Part shown: positions 36,296-45,179 of the stretch, one piece after another
Layout of the letters: each line of letters starts with the position of its first letter
Numbering within the stretch: position 1 is the first letter of the stretch
Assembly: GCA_963823565.1 (NCBI GenBank)
Contig: CAWGLR010000001.1
Location: 372,001 to 436,000, forward strand
From: RHKX01 sp963823565
Lineage (GTDB): Bacteria; Actinomycetota; Thermoleophilia; Solirubrobacterales; 70-9
Direction: 5' to 3'
DNA: 64,000 nucleotides
Made by a program: the position numbers and the translations under genes
The notes under the pieces: generated by a model
Seen by the model: only the letters and a program-made list of their open reading frames with translations
The model's database searches: none
Told to the model about the DNA's origin: nothing

Positions 36296-37477
36296 ATGGA
36301 GGAGCCGGGCGCCGCGATCCTCGCCTGGCTGCGCGAGCGCACCAGCGAGGTCGCGTCACTGCTGGAGCGCCTGGTGGCCGCCGAGTCGCCGTCGCTCGAG
36401 CCGGAGTCGCAACGGGAGGCGCTCGACATCCTCGCGGCCGAGCTCGGCGAGCTGGGGTTCGAGGTCGAGCGGGTGCCGGGAGGCGACGTGGGCGACCACC
36501 TGCTCGCGCTGCCGCACCCTCGGGAGTGGCGGGCGGCGGGCGCCGAGGGCCCGAGCCAGCTCCTGCTCGGCCACCTGGACACCGTCTGGCCGCTGGGGAC
36601 CCTCGAGCGCATGCCGGTGCGGGTCGAGGAGGGGCGGCTTCACGGCCCGGGCGCCTTCGACATGAAGGGGGGCCTCGCGCAGATGGTCTTCGCGCTCCGC
36701 GCGATCCGCGAGCACGACCTCTGCCCCGCCGTCAGCCCGGCGATCTTCGTCACGAGCGACGAGGAGATCGGCAGCGTCGAGTCGCGGCCACGCATCGAGC
36801 GGCTCGCCGGCGACGCCGCCCGGGTCTTCGTCCTCGAGCCGTCGTTCGGCCCCGCGGGCAAGCTGAAGACCGCGCGCAAGGGAATCGGCGAGTTCACGAT
36901 CGCGGTCAAGGGGATCGCGAGCCATGCCGGCCTCGACCCGGGCGCGGGCGCAAGCGCGATCCTCGAGCTCTCCCGCCAGGTCCAGACGCTCTTCGAGCTG
37001 AGCGACCTCGAGCGCGGAACGACGGTCAACGTCGGGCAGATCGACGGGGGACTGCGCCCGAACGTCGTCGCCCCGGCGGCGAAGGCCGTCGCCGACGTAC
37101 GGGTCGCGTCGGAGGAGGAGGCGGCCCGGGTCGATGCGGCGATCCGCGGGCTCGAGCCCGCCGACGCGCACACCTCGATCGAGATCGAGGGCGGGTTCGA
37201 CCGCCCGCCACTGGTGCCGACGGCGCCCAACCGGGCGCTCGCGGAGCGCGCCATGTCGATCGCGGCGGAGCTCGGCTTCGAGCTCGGCGAGGCGGCGGTC
37301 GGCGGCGCCTCCGACGGGAACATCACGAGCATGCGGACCGCCACGCTCGACGGCCTCGGCGCGGTCGGCGACGGCGCCCACGCCCAGCACGAGTACGTGG
37401 TCATCGACCGGCTGCCGGAGCGCGCGGCGCTGCTCGCGATGCTGGTCTGCGAGCCGGAGATAGCCTTCTCCCGATGA
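36296..37477 (+). CDS. M20-family metallopeptidase (carboxypeptidase G2-like)
   Basis: Cytoplasmic zinc peptidase of 393 residues. Metal-site motifs are GHLDTVWPLG (His-Asp), GAFDMKGGLAQM (bridging Asp), TSDEEIGS (Glu-Glu) and a late AQHEYV. The layout with a dimerisation insert (about 180-290) matches the glutamate carboxypeptidase/ArgE-DapE group. It cleaves N-acyl or peptide bonds of an acidic amino acid. It is coupled at both ends: ATG right after the flavin-reductase stop, and ATGA overlap with the P-loop gene. Confidence 0.9.
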   Translation: MEEPGAAILAWLRERTSEVASLLERLVAAESPSLEPESQREALDILAAELGELGFEVERVPGGDVGDHLLALPHPREWRAAGAEGPSQLLLGHLDTVWPLGTLERMPVRVEEGRLHGPGAFDMKGGLAQMVFALRAIREHDLCPAVSPAIFVTSDEEIGSVESRPRIERLAGDAARVFVLEPSFGPAGKLKTARKGIGEFTIAVKGIASHAGLDPGAGASAILELSRQVQTLFELSDLERGTTVNVGQIDGGLRPNVVAPAAKAVADVRVASEEEAARVDAAIRGLEPADAHTSIEIEGGFDRPPLVPTAPNRALAERAMSIAAELGFELGEAAVGGASDGNITSMRTATLDGLGAVGDGAHAQHEYVVIDRLPERAALLAMLVCEPEIAFSR

Positions 37478-38490
37478 CGCCGCGGATCCTTCCCGGCGCG
37501 GTCGCCAGGATCGCCGACTTCGACGCCGACCCGCCCGGCTTCGAGCCGGTTCCGCGCGAGCAGTGGGCCCGGGGCGACTACGTCGTCGCCGAGGTGCTCG
37601 AGACGGGCGAGCTCCCCTGCCGGATCGAGACGGGGACGGGGCGCATCGCCAGGATCTCCCCGGGCGACCTCACGCTCGGCGCGCTCGGCGACCGGGCGGC
37701 GACGCTCGAGGCGGTCGGCGACTGGGAGTCGATCGGCCCCGACGGCGTGATGCAACAGCTCAGCGCCGCCGGCGTGTTCGGCCGTTGCACCTCGCTCTCG
37801 CAGTGGACCCACGAGCTCGCCGACCTGCGGTATCGCGGCCACGCGACCCGCGACGGGCACAAGCTCAACATGCGCGACTTCGTGACCGTCTCCGACCGCG
37901 AGCTCACGGCGCCGGTCATCCTCATCGCCGGCACCTCGATGGACGCCGGCAAGACCGTCGCCGGCAAGGAGATCATCCGGGTCCTCAAGAGCCTCGGGCT
38001 GCGCGTGGCCGGCGCGAAGCTGACCGGGGTCGGCCGCCTCCAGGACGTCCTCGCATTCGAGGACGCGGGCGCCGATCACGTCTGCGAGTTCATGCGGGTC
38101 GGACTCCCCTCGACCGTCCTCCCCGCCGCCGACTACGAGCCCGCCCTGCGCGAGCTCCTCGCCGAGATCGCCGCCGCCGAGCCAGACGTCGTCGTCGCCG
38201 AGGCTGGCGCCTCCCCGCTCGAGCCCTACAACGGCGAGACCGCCCTCGAGGTCCTCGAACCCATCCTCGGGATGCTCGTCGTCTGCGCCTCCGACCCCTA
38301 CGCAGTCGCCGGCATCGTCGACGCCTTCGACCGCCGCCCGGACCTCGTCTCCGGCCGCGCCGCCTCGACCGACGCCGGGATCGCCCTCGTCGAGAAGCTC
38401 ACCGGCCTCCCCGCCCTGAACGTTCTCGCGCCCGGCGCGCGCGGCCGCCTCGAGGCGGCCCTAGTGGAGAGCCTCGGCCTCGACGCCTGA
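37474..38490 (+). CDS. P-loop NTPase of the dethiobiotin-synthetase/DUF1611-like fold
   Basis: 338 residues with no close family name. Residues about 140-340 look like a DTBS/DUF1611-type P-loop protein: nucleotide loop GTSMDAGKT (about 151-159), KLTGVGRLQDVLAFEDAGAD and VVVAEAGASP as a Walker B-like strand. The first 135 residues form a beta-rich domain with RCTSLSQWTHELADLRYRGH. Substrate unknown; partners upstream (M20 peptidase, flavin protein) hint at amino-acid or peptide chemistry. Start ATG overlaps the peptidase stop (ATGA). Confidence 0.6.
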   Translation: MTPRILPGAVARIADFDADPPGFEPVPREQWARGDYVVAEVLETGELPCRIETGTGRIARISPGDLTLGALGDRAATLEAVGDWESIGPDGVMQQLSAAGVFGRCTSLSQWTHELADLRYRGHATRDGHKLNMRDFVTVSDRELTAPVILIAGTSMDAGKTVAGKEIIRVLKSLGLRVAGAKLTGVGRLQDVLAFEDAGADHVCEFMRVGLPSTVLPAADYEPALRELLAEIAAAEPDVVVAEAGASPLEPYNGETALEVLEPILGMLVVCASDPYAVAGIVDAFDRRPDLVSGRAASTDAGIALVEKLTGLPALNVLAPGARGRLEAALVESLGLDA

Positions 38491-38523
38491 GCGCCGGCCG
38501 GGCCGCCGGGCCGCCGCCGTCCG

Positions 38524-39321
38524 TCAGAACGGCGAGCAGACGCCGAACCGGCAGAACTGATTCGGGGGACAGACGTTGCCGCAGGCGCCGCAGTTCGCGT
38601 CATCGAGGGCGAGGTTCTTGCATCCGCCCGCACAGCACGTCTGGGCGTTGTAGTCGCAGCACTTGCCGTTGCAGCACTCGCCCGTGTCGAACGGCCCGGT
38701 GCAGCCGGAGCATCCGCCGCAGTGCTCGGGATCGGTGCCGGTGTCGACGCAGGAGCCGCCGCAGTTGGTCAGGCCGCTCCGGCAGCGCCGGCGACACTCG
38801 CCCTCCGAGCAGACCTCGCCGCTCCCGCACCGGCGCCCGCATCGGCCGCAGTTGTCGTGGTCCGCTTGGACGTTCCGGCAGCGGCCCTCGCAGCAGATCG
38901 ACCCCGCGGGACAGGCCCGGCCGCAATCACCGCAGTGCCCGGGCTCCGTGTTGAGGTCCGTGCACCGGCCTTCGCAGCAGGCCTTGCCGGGAGGACAGTC
39001 GCAGCCGCCGCTGCCGCCGGGACCGGTGCCTGTCCCGTCCCCGCCGACGCACTCCCCGCCGACGCAGGAGGTGCCGTTCGGGCAGTCACGGCCGCACCGC
39101 CCGCAGTGGCGCGGGTCGCTGCGCACGCGAACGCAGCGCCCCGAGCAGATGACGTGGCCATCGGGGCACGCGCAGCGTCGCTTGCGGCCGCGGCGGCGGC
39201 AGACGAAGGTCTCCGGGCAGCAGCGGTTCCGGCACGCCGGCCGGCCGTCCGGGCAGATGCAGACCTTGCGCTTGCCGCGCCGCCGGCAGGAGGCCTTCTT
39301 CGGACAGCATCGGTGCCGCAG
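38524..39321 (-). CDS. Cysteine-rich repeat protein (about 50 Cys in 265 residues), start unclear
   Basis: About 52 cysteines in the last 265 residues, in repeats such as CPNGTSCVGGECVGG, CEGRCTDLNTEPGHCGDCG and CEGRCRNVQADHDNCGRCG. The pattern (C-x2-C, C-x-G-x-C, NC/HCG-x-CG) resembles Stig1-like and other extracellular Cys-rich repeat proteins with dense disulphides. No ATG, GTG or TTG exists in this frame between the last upstream stop and the first Cys, and no signal peptide is visible. 39321 is a CTG used as a minimal boundary. Either a frameshift hides the N-terminus or an odd start is used. The stop is at 38524. Confidence 0.6.
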   Translation of the reverse strand: MRHRCCPKKASCRRRGKRKVCICPDGRPACRNRCCPETFVCRRRGRKRRCACPDGHVICSGRCVRVRSDPRHCGRCGRDCPNGTSCVGGECVGGDGTGTGPGGSGGCDCPPGKACCEGRCTDLNTEPGHCGDCGRACPAGSICCEGRCRNVQADHDNCGRCGRRCGSGEVCSEGECRRRCRSGLTNCGGSCVDTGTDPEHCGGCSGCTGPFDTGECCNGKCCDYNAQTCCAGGCKNLALDDANCGACGNVCPPNQFCRFGVCSPF

Positions 39322-39454
39322 CGCTCGTGGCGGCGCTGACCCGATCTGCGCCTGCGACGCCCACGCGGAGCCGTGACCAGTCCGGGGATCGCCGCCAGGG
39401 CCGACGGTGAGGTGCCTGCGGCGGGCCGGCGGTGAGGTGCCAAGGCGCGCCTCC

Positions 39455-40363
39455 CTACCCGCCGGCGGGCTCCGCCGAGCGGAAGCGCGCGCTCCACTCC
39501 TCGACGTCGAACTGCGCCGGCTCGGTCTCCTCGAGGAACTGCTCGAGCGTGGCGACGAAGCGGGCCGGTACCTCCAGCTGGGGCAGATGCCCGACCCCCT
39601 CAAACGTCTCCAGCCGGCTGCCGGGAATCGCCCGGTGGGCATCCCGGCCATGGCTGACGGGGATGATCGGGTCCCGCTCGCCCCAGATGATCAGAACGGG
39701 CATCCCCGCCGCCAGGTACAGGCGGTCGCCGGCATGCACGCGCTGCCCTCCGGTGCCGACCACGGAGCGCAGGGTGGAGAGGAAGGCGGCACGGCGTCCG
39801 GGGTCGGCGAGCGACGCGTATCCGCGGGCGACCTCGGCGACGTCCGCGTTCGGTCGGAGCCCGATTGCTCCGAGGCCGCGTCCGACCGCGCCTCCGACCC
39901 ACCGGCCGACGCGCGCGGTGCCGGCGATGAAGGCATCGGCGCCCGGAAGTGCGGCCGCCCGAAGGATGAGGCTGACCTCAGGCCCGAGCCCGCCGCTGGA
40001 GACGAGCACCAGTCGCTCGGCGATCTCGGGGAACTGGTAGGCGAGCTGCATCGCGATCCCGCCGCCGAGCGAATGGCCGACGAGCGTCGCCCGCCGGTGG
40101 CCGAGCGCGACGAGGAGGTCGCGCAGCAGGGCGGCGTGGCCTCCGAGCGAATAGTCGCCGCCGCCGGGGGCCGACGCCCCATGCCCGGGGAGGTCGGGGG
40201 CGATGACCGTGCGGTGGCGCGCCAGCGGCTCCATCACCGCCCGCCAGTTCTCGTAGGTCCCCGCAACTCCGTGGATCAAGAGCAGAACGGGACCCGACCC
40301 GGCCTCGGCATAAGTGAGGGAGCGGCCGTGGAGCATCACCGTCTTTGGCTCGAACGTGTTCAT
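39455..40363 (-). CDS. Alpha/beta-fold hydrolase
   Basis: 302-residue soluble hydrolase. HGVAGTYENW (oxyanion), DLPGHGAS, nucleophile elbow GHSLGG (about 97-102), acid near IIWGERDPIIP and the final His in EGVGHLPQLE complete the triad. An Ala/Gly-rich cap lies between about 130 and 190. It probably cleaves an ester, lactone or C-C bond. It diverges from the WS/DGAT gene; a GTG at 40366 is an alternative start. No specific reaction can be assigned. Confidence 0.88.
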   Translation of the reverse strand: MNTFEPKTVMLHGRSLTYAEAGSGPVLLLIHGVAGTYENWRAVMEPLARHRTVIAPDLPGHGASAPGGGDYSLGGHAALLRDLLVALGHRRATLVGHSLGGGIAMQLAYQFPEIAERLVLVSSGGLGPEVSLILRAAALPGADAFIAGTARVGRWVGGAVGRGLGAIGLRPNADVAEVARGYASLADPGRRAAFLSTLRSVVGTGGQRVHAGDRLYLAAGMPVLIIWGERDPIIPVSHGRDAHRAIPGSRLETFEGVGHLPQLEVPARFVATLEQFLEETEPAQFDVEEWSARFRSAEPAGG

Positions 40364-40440
40364 CACTCTCGCGGCTGATCACCGCGATGGGGTAAGCATC
40401 CCGCCCGGGAACGCCAATCCCATCGGTGTGAACTACCTCC

Positions 40441-40456
40441 CCGACTCAGGAGTCGG
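40441..40456. repeat. Short hairpin in the divergent hydrolase/WS-DGAT region
   Basis: CCGACT-CAGG-AGTCGG, a six-base-pair perfect stem, lies 39 bases before the WS/DGAT ATG. A looser repeat of 7 base pairs (CGATGGG at 40385-40391 and CCCATCG at 40419-40425) lies beside it. Could be an operator or leader structure; function not supported by anything else. Confidence 0.35.
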
Positions 40457-40495
40457 CCGCGAGGCGGTTCTGCGGGCCGGGTCTATCTTGAAACC

Positions 40496-41884
40496 ATGAG
40501 CGCAAGGCAGCGCATGTCCAATGCCGACGCCGCGTGGCTGCACATGGATCAGCCGACGAACCTGATGGTGATCACGGGGGTGATCTGGTTCGACGAGCCA
40601 CCGGACTGGGATCGCGTGCGGGAGGTCGTCGAGGATCGCCTCGTCAACCCCTTTCCGTCCTTCAGGCAGCGCGTCACCTTCGGGGGCGCGCCGCCCGGCC
40701 CGCACTGGGCAGACGACGAGCGATTCGACCTCGACGCCCATCTCCATCGCGTCGCGCTCCCTCCTCCGCGAGATTCGACGGCGCTCGGTGCCCTGGTCGC
40801 GGACCTGACCGCCGCCCCGCTGGATCCCTCGAAGCCGCTGTGGCAGTTCCACCTCGTCGACGGCTACGGGGACGGTGCCGCCATGATCGTCCGGATCCAC
40901 CACTGCATCGCCGACGGGATCGCCCTGGCGCGAGTGCTCCTCTCGCTCACCGACCCCTCCCCCGGCGCGCAGGACGTGCCGCGCGCAGCGGCGCCGGAGA
41001 AGCCGCCCCGTGGCCTTCTCGAGAGCCTCGTCGCGCCGGCGAGAGGAGTGCTGTCGACCGCCGTCGGCGCCGCGGGCGCGGTGGCGCACGAGTCGATCGA
41101 GGTCGCCACCCATCCGTCCCATCTGCTCGATCTCGCGTCGGCGGCGCGAGATGACGCCGACGCGCTCGCGGGAATACTGCTGGAGAGCGCCGACCCGCCG
41201 ACTCCGCTGAAGGGCGAGATGGGCGTGGCCAAGCGGGTCGCCTGGTCGACGCCGCTCCCGCTCGACGACGTCAAGGCCATGAGCCATGCGACCGGGACGA
41301 CGGTCAACGACATCGCTCTCACCGCCATGGCGGGCGCGCTCAGGCGCTACCTGCATGATCGCGACGACATCGTCGAGGAACTGACCGCGTTCGTGCCGTT
41401 CAACCTGCGGCCGCCCGACGAGCCGCTCCCCGCCCGGCTGGGCAATCGCTTCGGTCTCGTCTTCCTGCGGCTGCCGGTGGGCATCGGCGACCGCCGTCGC
41501 CGCCTGCGCGAGGTGCACGCGAGGATGCGAGAGATCAAGGAGTCGCCGCGCGGAGCCATCTCCTACGGGCTCCTCGACGCGATGGGCAGGACGCCGGTGC
41601 AGATCGAGAAGCGCCTGATCGACCTCTTCTCGAGCAAGGGCAGCGCGGTGATCACCAACGTGCCGGGGCCGCGCCGGCCTGTCTACCTGGCCGGCACGCC
41701 GGTTGCCGGCGTGCTGGTCTGGGCGCCGGCCTCCGGAGAGGTGTCGGTGACCGTCTCGATCTTCAGCTACGCGGGCAACATCACCGTCGGCCTGATGACC
41801 GACGCGGGCCTCGTGCCGGACCCGGAGACCATCGTTGCCGCCTTCGAGAGCGAGATGGAGGCCCTGCGGCGGCTGAAGCGCTGA
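40496..41884 (+). CDS. Wax ester synthase/acyl-CoA:diacylglycerol acyltransferase (WS/DGAT)
   Basis: 462-residue acyltransferase that makes wax esters or triacylglycerol. The catalytic HH-x3-DG motif is in IHHCIADGIALARV (about 138-145) and the conserved C-terminal NVPGPRRPVYLAG is in place. Length matches the actinobacterial family. ATG 40496 is confirmed by MSARQRMSNADAAWLHMD, the usual N-terminal signature. It may store lipid from the catabolic island that follows. Confidence 0.93.
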   Translation: MSARQRMSNADAAWLHMDQPTNLMVITGVIWFDEPPDWDRVREVVEDRLVNPFPSFRQRVTFGGAPPGPHWADDERFDLDAHLHRVALPPPRDSTALGALVADLTAAPLDPSKPLWQFHLVDGYGDGAAMIVRIHHCIADGIALARVLLSLTDPSPGAQDVPRAAAPEKPPRGLLESLVAPARGVLSTAVGAAGAVAHESIEVATHPSHLLDLASAARDDADALAGILLESADPPTPLKGEMGVAKRVAWSTPLPLDDVKAMSHATGTTVNDIALTAMAGALRRYLHDRDDIVEELTAFVPFNLRPPDEPLPARLGNRFGLVFLRLPVGIGDRRRRLREVHARMREIKESPRGAISYGLLDAMGRTPVQIEKRLIDLFSSKGSAVITNVPGPRRPVYLAGTPVAGVLVWAPASGEVSVTVSIFSYAGNITVGLMTDAGLVPDPETIVAAFESEMEALRRLKR

Positions 41885-42011
41885 GACCTCGGCGGATGTG
41901 GCGGGGACCCGATTCGTTTCTCGCTACGACGCAGGGGTCGTAGAGCGGATCGCCGCTTGAATTCACCGAGGCCGGCTGATCGACGCGCCGGAAAGCCGGA
42001 TCGACCCCACA

Positions 42012-42047
42012 GCCGCCGCTCACTCGGCGACCCGGCTCAGCGGCGGC
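42012..42047. terminator. Bidirectional terminator-like stem between WS/DGAT and P450
   Basis: GCCGCCGCT at 42012-42020 pairs with AGCGGCGGC at 42039-42047 (9 base pairs), with an 18-base loop. It lies between the stops of two convergent genes (41884 and 42052), 5 bases before the P450 stop on the other strand. Confidence 0.55.
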
Positions 42048-42051
42048 GGTT

Positions 42052-43395
42052 TCAGCCGTTCGAGACAGTCGCGAGGGGGCGGGCCACGGCCGGCGTGCCT
42101 TCACCCGGTGCGATCGTGATCGACCGCCGACGGAAGTGCTGCCGGGGTCCCGAGGGGCGAAGCGCGAGGGAGCGGAGCGTCTCTTGCAGCACTACTCGCA
42201 TTTCAAGTTGGGCGAAGGCAGCGCCGACGCAGCGCCGACGCCCGCCGCCGAAGGGCAGCCAGGTGTAGGTGCCCGGCGCCGTGTCGAGGAAGCGCTCGGG
42301 GCGGAACGCGTAGGGATCCGGATAGATGTCCCCACGGCGGTGCATCAGATAGATGCTCGGGGCCACGACGCTACCTTCGGGAAGTGTCAAGGGCCCCAGG
42401 CCCCAGGGCCTTGTGAGCTTGCGGGCCACGAGGGGAATCACGGGCCGAAGGCGCAACGTCTCCTTCACCACGGCGTCGGCGTAATGAGCGCCGCCCTCCA
42501 GCGACTCGCTGCGGAGCCGGTCGAGGGAGTCGCGGTGCCGAAAGAGGAGCTCAAATGCCCAGGAGAGGGCCGTCGCCGTCGTCTCGTGGCCGGCGGCGAG
42601 GACCGTGACCAACTCGTCTCGGAGCTCGCGGTCGCTGAGCCCGGAGCCGTCCTCGCGGCGGGCATCGATAAGCATCGAGAGCACGTCAGATCGAGCACCA
42701 GGACCCTCGCTGCGGCGCTCGGCGATCTGGCGGAAGATCAAGGCGTCGACATCGGAGACCAACGAGCGCATTCTCGACCAGGGTCGCCAGGGACCCAGAT
42801 CGTGGCGCAGCGCCGGTACCTGGAACGCGACGCTCCGGCCGGTCGCGTCCATCAGGGTGCCGAGTGCCCGGCGGAGCTCCCGGCGGGTCGATTCACGGTC
42901 CGCGCCGAAGACGAGACGGATGATCACCTCGAGGGTGATCGCCTGCATTCGGGCGTGCAGCGTGAACGGCTCGTCGATCGGCCAGCGAGCGATCTCATCC
43001 CGGGCGATTCGCGCGATCAGGGCTTCGTACTCGCCTACTCTCTCGCCGTGAAAGGGAGGCAGCAACAGGCGCCGCTCGGCCATGTGCTCGCTCTCGTCCA
43101 GAACCAAGACCGAGTGCCGACCGACGACCGGCTCGAGCAGGCGGGCGACCTCGCCGGCGTGGAGAACTCCGGCGTCGCCGGTGAAGATCTCCTTGATCAA
43201 GCGCGGGTCCGAGACCATCACCACGTGACCCATCCCGAGTAGCTGGAAGCTGAAGACGTCGCCGTGCCTGCGGCCGAGATCCTCCATGAGGGCAACCGGG
43301 CGCATGAGCCAGCGCGCCGTATCGACGAGCGCCCCGGCGCCCGATCCTGGGACCTGGGCGCGCAGAGGAGCAGCTCGATCAGCGCGCAACTTCAC
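42052..43395 (-). CDS. Cytochrome P450 (first)
   Basis: 447-residue soluble P450. Signatures: I-helix AGHETTATALSW, K-helix KETLRLRP (ExxR), PERF motif FRPERF, and the haem loop FGGGRRRCVGAAF with the axial Cys. It is a bacterial type that uses ferredoxin and ferredoxin reductase; neither is encoded nearby. Start GTG 43395 lies just downstream of an operator-like site at 43407-43424. Substrate unknown; the setting with hydrolases, thioesterases and an acyltransferase suggests oxidation of a lipid or hydrophobic compound. Confidence 0.93.
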   Translation of the reverse strand: MKLRADRAAPLRAQVPGSGAGALVDTARWLMRPVALMEDLGRRHGDVFSFQLLGMGHVVMVSDPRLIKEIFTGDAGVLHAGEVARLLEPVVGRHSVLVLDESEHMAERRLLLPPFHGERVGEYEALIARIARDEIARWPIDEPFTLHARMQAITLEVIIRLVFGADRESTRRELRRALGTLMDATGRSVAFQVPALRHDLGPWRPWSRMRSLVSDVDALIFRQIAERRSEGPGARSDVLSMLIDARREDGSGLSDRELRDELVTVLAAGHETTATALSWAFELLFRHRDSLDRLRSESLEGGAHYADAVVKETLRLRPVIPLVARKLTRPWGLGPLTLPEGSVVAPSIYLMHRRGDIYPDPYAFRPERFLDTAPGTYTWLPFGGGRRRCVGAAFAQLEMRVVLQETLRSLALRPSGPRQHFRRRSITIAPGEGTPAVARPLATVSNG

Positions 43396-43406
43396 CGTCG
43401 GCCGAG

Positions 43407-43424
43407 TGTACTAATTGGTGAAGA
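43407..43424. promoter_or_regulatory. Operator-like site O4, upstream of the first P450
   Basis: GTGTACTAATTGGTGAAG, related to the palindrome found at 45112, 48377 and 48463 (GTAC, then TGGTG, at the same spacing). It is the weakest of the four copies and lies 12 bases before the GTG of the P450. Suggested target of the local TetR regulator. Confidence 0.45.
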
Positions 43425-43439
43425 ATTACTCCCCCGACC

Positions 43440-43535
43440 ATGGGGTACCTCGAGCGCGGCGAGAGTTCGGCCCTGATCGACGCCACCGAGAGCTTCAAGC
43501 CGTGGCTGCGGCCGCTCGACGAGCAACTGCGATAG
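43440..43535 (+). other. Short open frame, possible gene remnant
   Basis: A 31-residue frame, M-G-Y-L-E-R then GESSALIDATESFKPWLRPL, ends at TAG 43533-43535. Codon use looks coding, and the text reads like the C-terminal end of a longer protein. No ribosome site. It may be a leftover of a deleted gene; nothing more can be said. Confidence 0.3.
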
Positions 43536-43574
43536 CTCGCCCCGCTCCTCCGGCCGCCGGCACCCTTGCGACGG

Positions 43575-44027
43575 TCAGGCGCGGCTCTCGCCTCGCGGGC
43601 CGACAACCGTGATCGTTCCCTGGGCCGCAGCGCAGAGCCGCCCGCCGTAGTGCAGCTCGCCTCGAACGACCGCGCTGCGCTTAGTCATCGCGAGCACCGT
43701 GGCCTCCGCCTCGACCTCGCCCGCCTGCACCGGGGCGATGTAGTTGAGCTTCAGCTCGGTCGTCGCTCCCCACGAGCCGGCAGGCATCAGCGGGTATATG
43801 ACCGCGCCGGTCACGTGGTCGAGGATCGCCGCCAGCGCCCCCCCGTGAACGTTTCCGGAAGGCGTGAGGATCTCGGCCCCGAGGTCGGCCCGCGCCCAGA
43901 GCTTTCCCGGGGCAGCCCGCGTGAACTCAATCCCGAGGTAGGCGGGGAGCCCCTCGATCTGACCGCCGAACTCGATCATCGCCGCGGCGATGCTCGGGTC
44001 GAACCGGTCGGAGAAGTCGTCGCTCAT
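43575..44027 (-). CDS. PaaI-type hotdog thioesterase (first)
   Basis: 150-residue single hotdog domain. The family core is NVHGGALAAILDHVTGAVIY (about 58-77, with H-G-G), followed by TTELKLNYIAPVQAGE. It hydrolyses an acyl-CoA or aryl-CoA thioester. It follows the F420-type oxidoreductase on the same strand, 54 bases after that gene's stop, so the two are likely co-transcribed from the operator at 45112. Confidence 0.9.
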   Translation of the reverse strand: MSDDFSDRFDPSIAAAMIEFGGQIEGLPAYLGIEFTRAAPGKLWARADLGAEILTPSGNVHGGALAAILDHVTGAVIYPLMPAGSWGATTELKLNYIAPVQAGEVEAEATVLAMTKRSAVVRGELHYGGRLCAAAQGTITVVGPRGESRA

Positions 44028-44081
44028 CGGTCGCTCTTCACATCGACCTCAGCGGACCGCGGGAACTCCTCGACGGCAATC

Positions 44082-45104
44082 TCACGAGCGTCGCGACCCT
44101 TGCTGGAATGCGTCGATAACGGCGCGGGCGCCGTCGAGGCCCATGAAAGCGGGGGGCCAGAGCAGTGGGCGCTCGTAGATGCCGGCCCACCGTTCGGCGT
44201 ACCGCTTGCTGACCTCCTCCGCGGTCCCGGCGAGCGCGATCGTGTCGAGCATCTCGTCGCTGACCTCCTCGACCGCCGCGCCGAAGTCCCCCGATTGCCA
44301 CCGCTCCCGGATGCGCTCCGCCTGTGTCTCGAAGCCGTGGTGGCGGTGGATGATCCGGTACGTCTTGACGGTGCTGTTGAAGGCGACCACGGCTCGGGCG
44401 GCCTGACGCGCTGCGTCGCGGTCCTCGCCGACGCTGCATGTGATGTAGCCGGCGATCGGAACGGGAGCATCGCTCCCGCGGATCTCGGCGCCCCGCGCCA
44501 AAGCGGGCCGGACGACCTCGTTCACGTACTCCGGAGTGAACAGGGGATGCCCGATCAGCCCGTCGCCGACGGTGCCTGCCGCTTGGATCATGCGCGGGTT
44601 GACGCCAGCGAGGTAGATGGGCAGATCGGATCGCGGGGGCGGCGCCACCGGTACCGTCGGCTGCACCTCGACCCGGTAGAAGCGACCGGCGTGCCGTACC
44701 GGCCCTTCGTGCAATCGCAGCAAACGCCGGATCAGCGGCACCAACTCCTCCATTCGGCCGGCAGGATGCTCACCGTCGAGTCCATGCCAGTCACGCTGCA
44801 TTCGCCGCGTGCCCGTACCCAGCCCGATGATCAGTCGCTGGCCGGTCAGTTCGTCCAGATCGCGGGCCTCGGCAGCCCACACGAGCGGCGTCCGCCCGAA
44901 TGCGTAAGCGATCGCGCTGCCGAGAGTGACGGTGCTCGTAGCCGCCGCCATCGCCGCGATCGAGATCGTCGCCGACCTGTCGTAGAACTCGGTCGCCCAA
45001 GCCGACTCGAAACCCGCCTGCTCGGCGAGGCGCGCCGACTCGGCGACATCCGCCATGCCGCTGCCGCCGCTGACCACAAGGGACGGTCGCCGCTCCGGCT
45101 CCAC
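44082..45104 (-). CDS. LLM-class F420-dependent oxidoreductase (luciferase-like)
   Basis: 340-residue TIM-barrel oxidoreductase of the luciferase-like family that in actinobacteria usually uses F420. The N-terminal LVVSGGSGMADVAESARLAE, ESAWATEFYDRSATISIAAM and GRQ-type GQRLIIGLGTGTRRM motifs are present, and the barrel runs to YAERWAGIYERP. GTG 45104 is used because the VVSGG strand needs residues before the ATG at 45057. It diverges from the CocE-type hydrolase and shares the operator at 45112-45132. It likely oxidises or reduces a hydrophobic intermediate. Confidence 0.85.
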   Translation of the reverse strand: MEPERRPSLVVSGGSGMADVAESARLAEQAGFESAWATEFYDRSATISIAAMAAATSTVTLGSAIAYAFGRTPLVWAAEARDLDELTGQRLIIGLGTGTRRMQRDWHGLDGEHPAGRMEELVPLIRRLLRLHEGPVRHAGRFYRVEVQPTVPVAPPPRSDLPIYLAGVNPRMIQAAGTVGDGLIGHPLFTPEYVNEVVRPALARGAEIRGSDAPVPIAGYITCSVGEDRDAARQAARAVVAFNSTVKTYRIIHRHHGFETQAERIRERWQSGDFGAAVEEVSDEMLDTIALAGTAEEVSKRYAERWAGIYERPLLWPPAFMGLDGARAVIDAFQQGSRRS

Positions 45105-45111
45105 GGTGCCG

Positions 45112-45132
45112 AAAGTACCAGGTGGTACCTTT
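45112..45132. promoter_or_regulatory. Operator-like palindrome O1 between oxidoreductase and hydrolase
   Basis: AAAGTACCAGGTGGTACCTTT: perfect 6-base arms GTACCA/TGGTAC around GG, extended by AAA and TTT. It lies between two divergent genes (starts 45104 and 45180), 8 bases from the first. It matches the sites at 48377 and 48463 closely, which suggests one repressor (TetR at 47189-47803) for all. Confidence 0.75.
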
Positions 45133-45179
45133 CGGGGAGCCGACGCCCCAGTCCGGGCGCGGTCGGATACGCTTCCACC

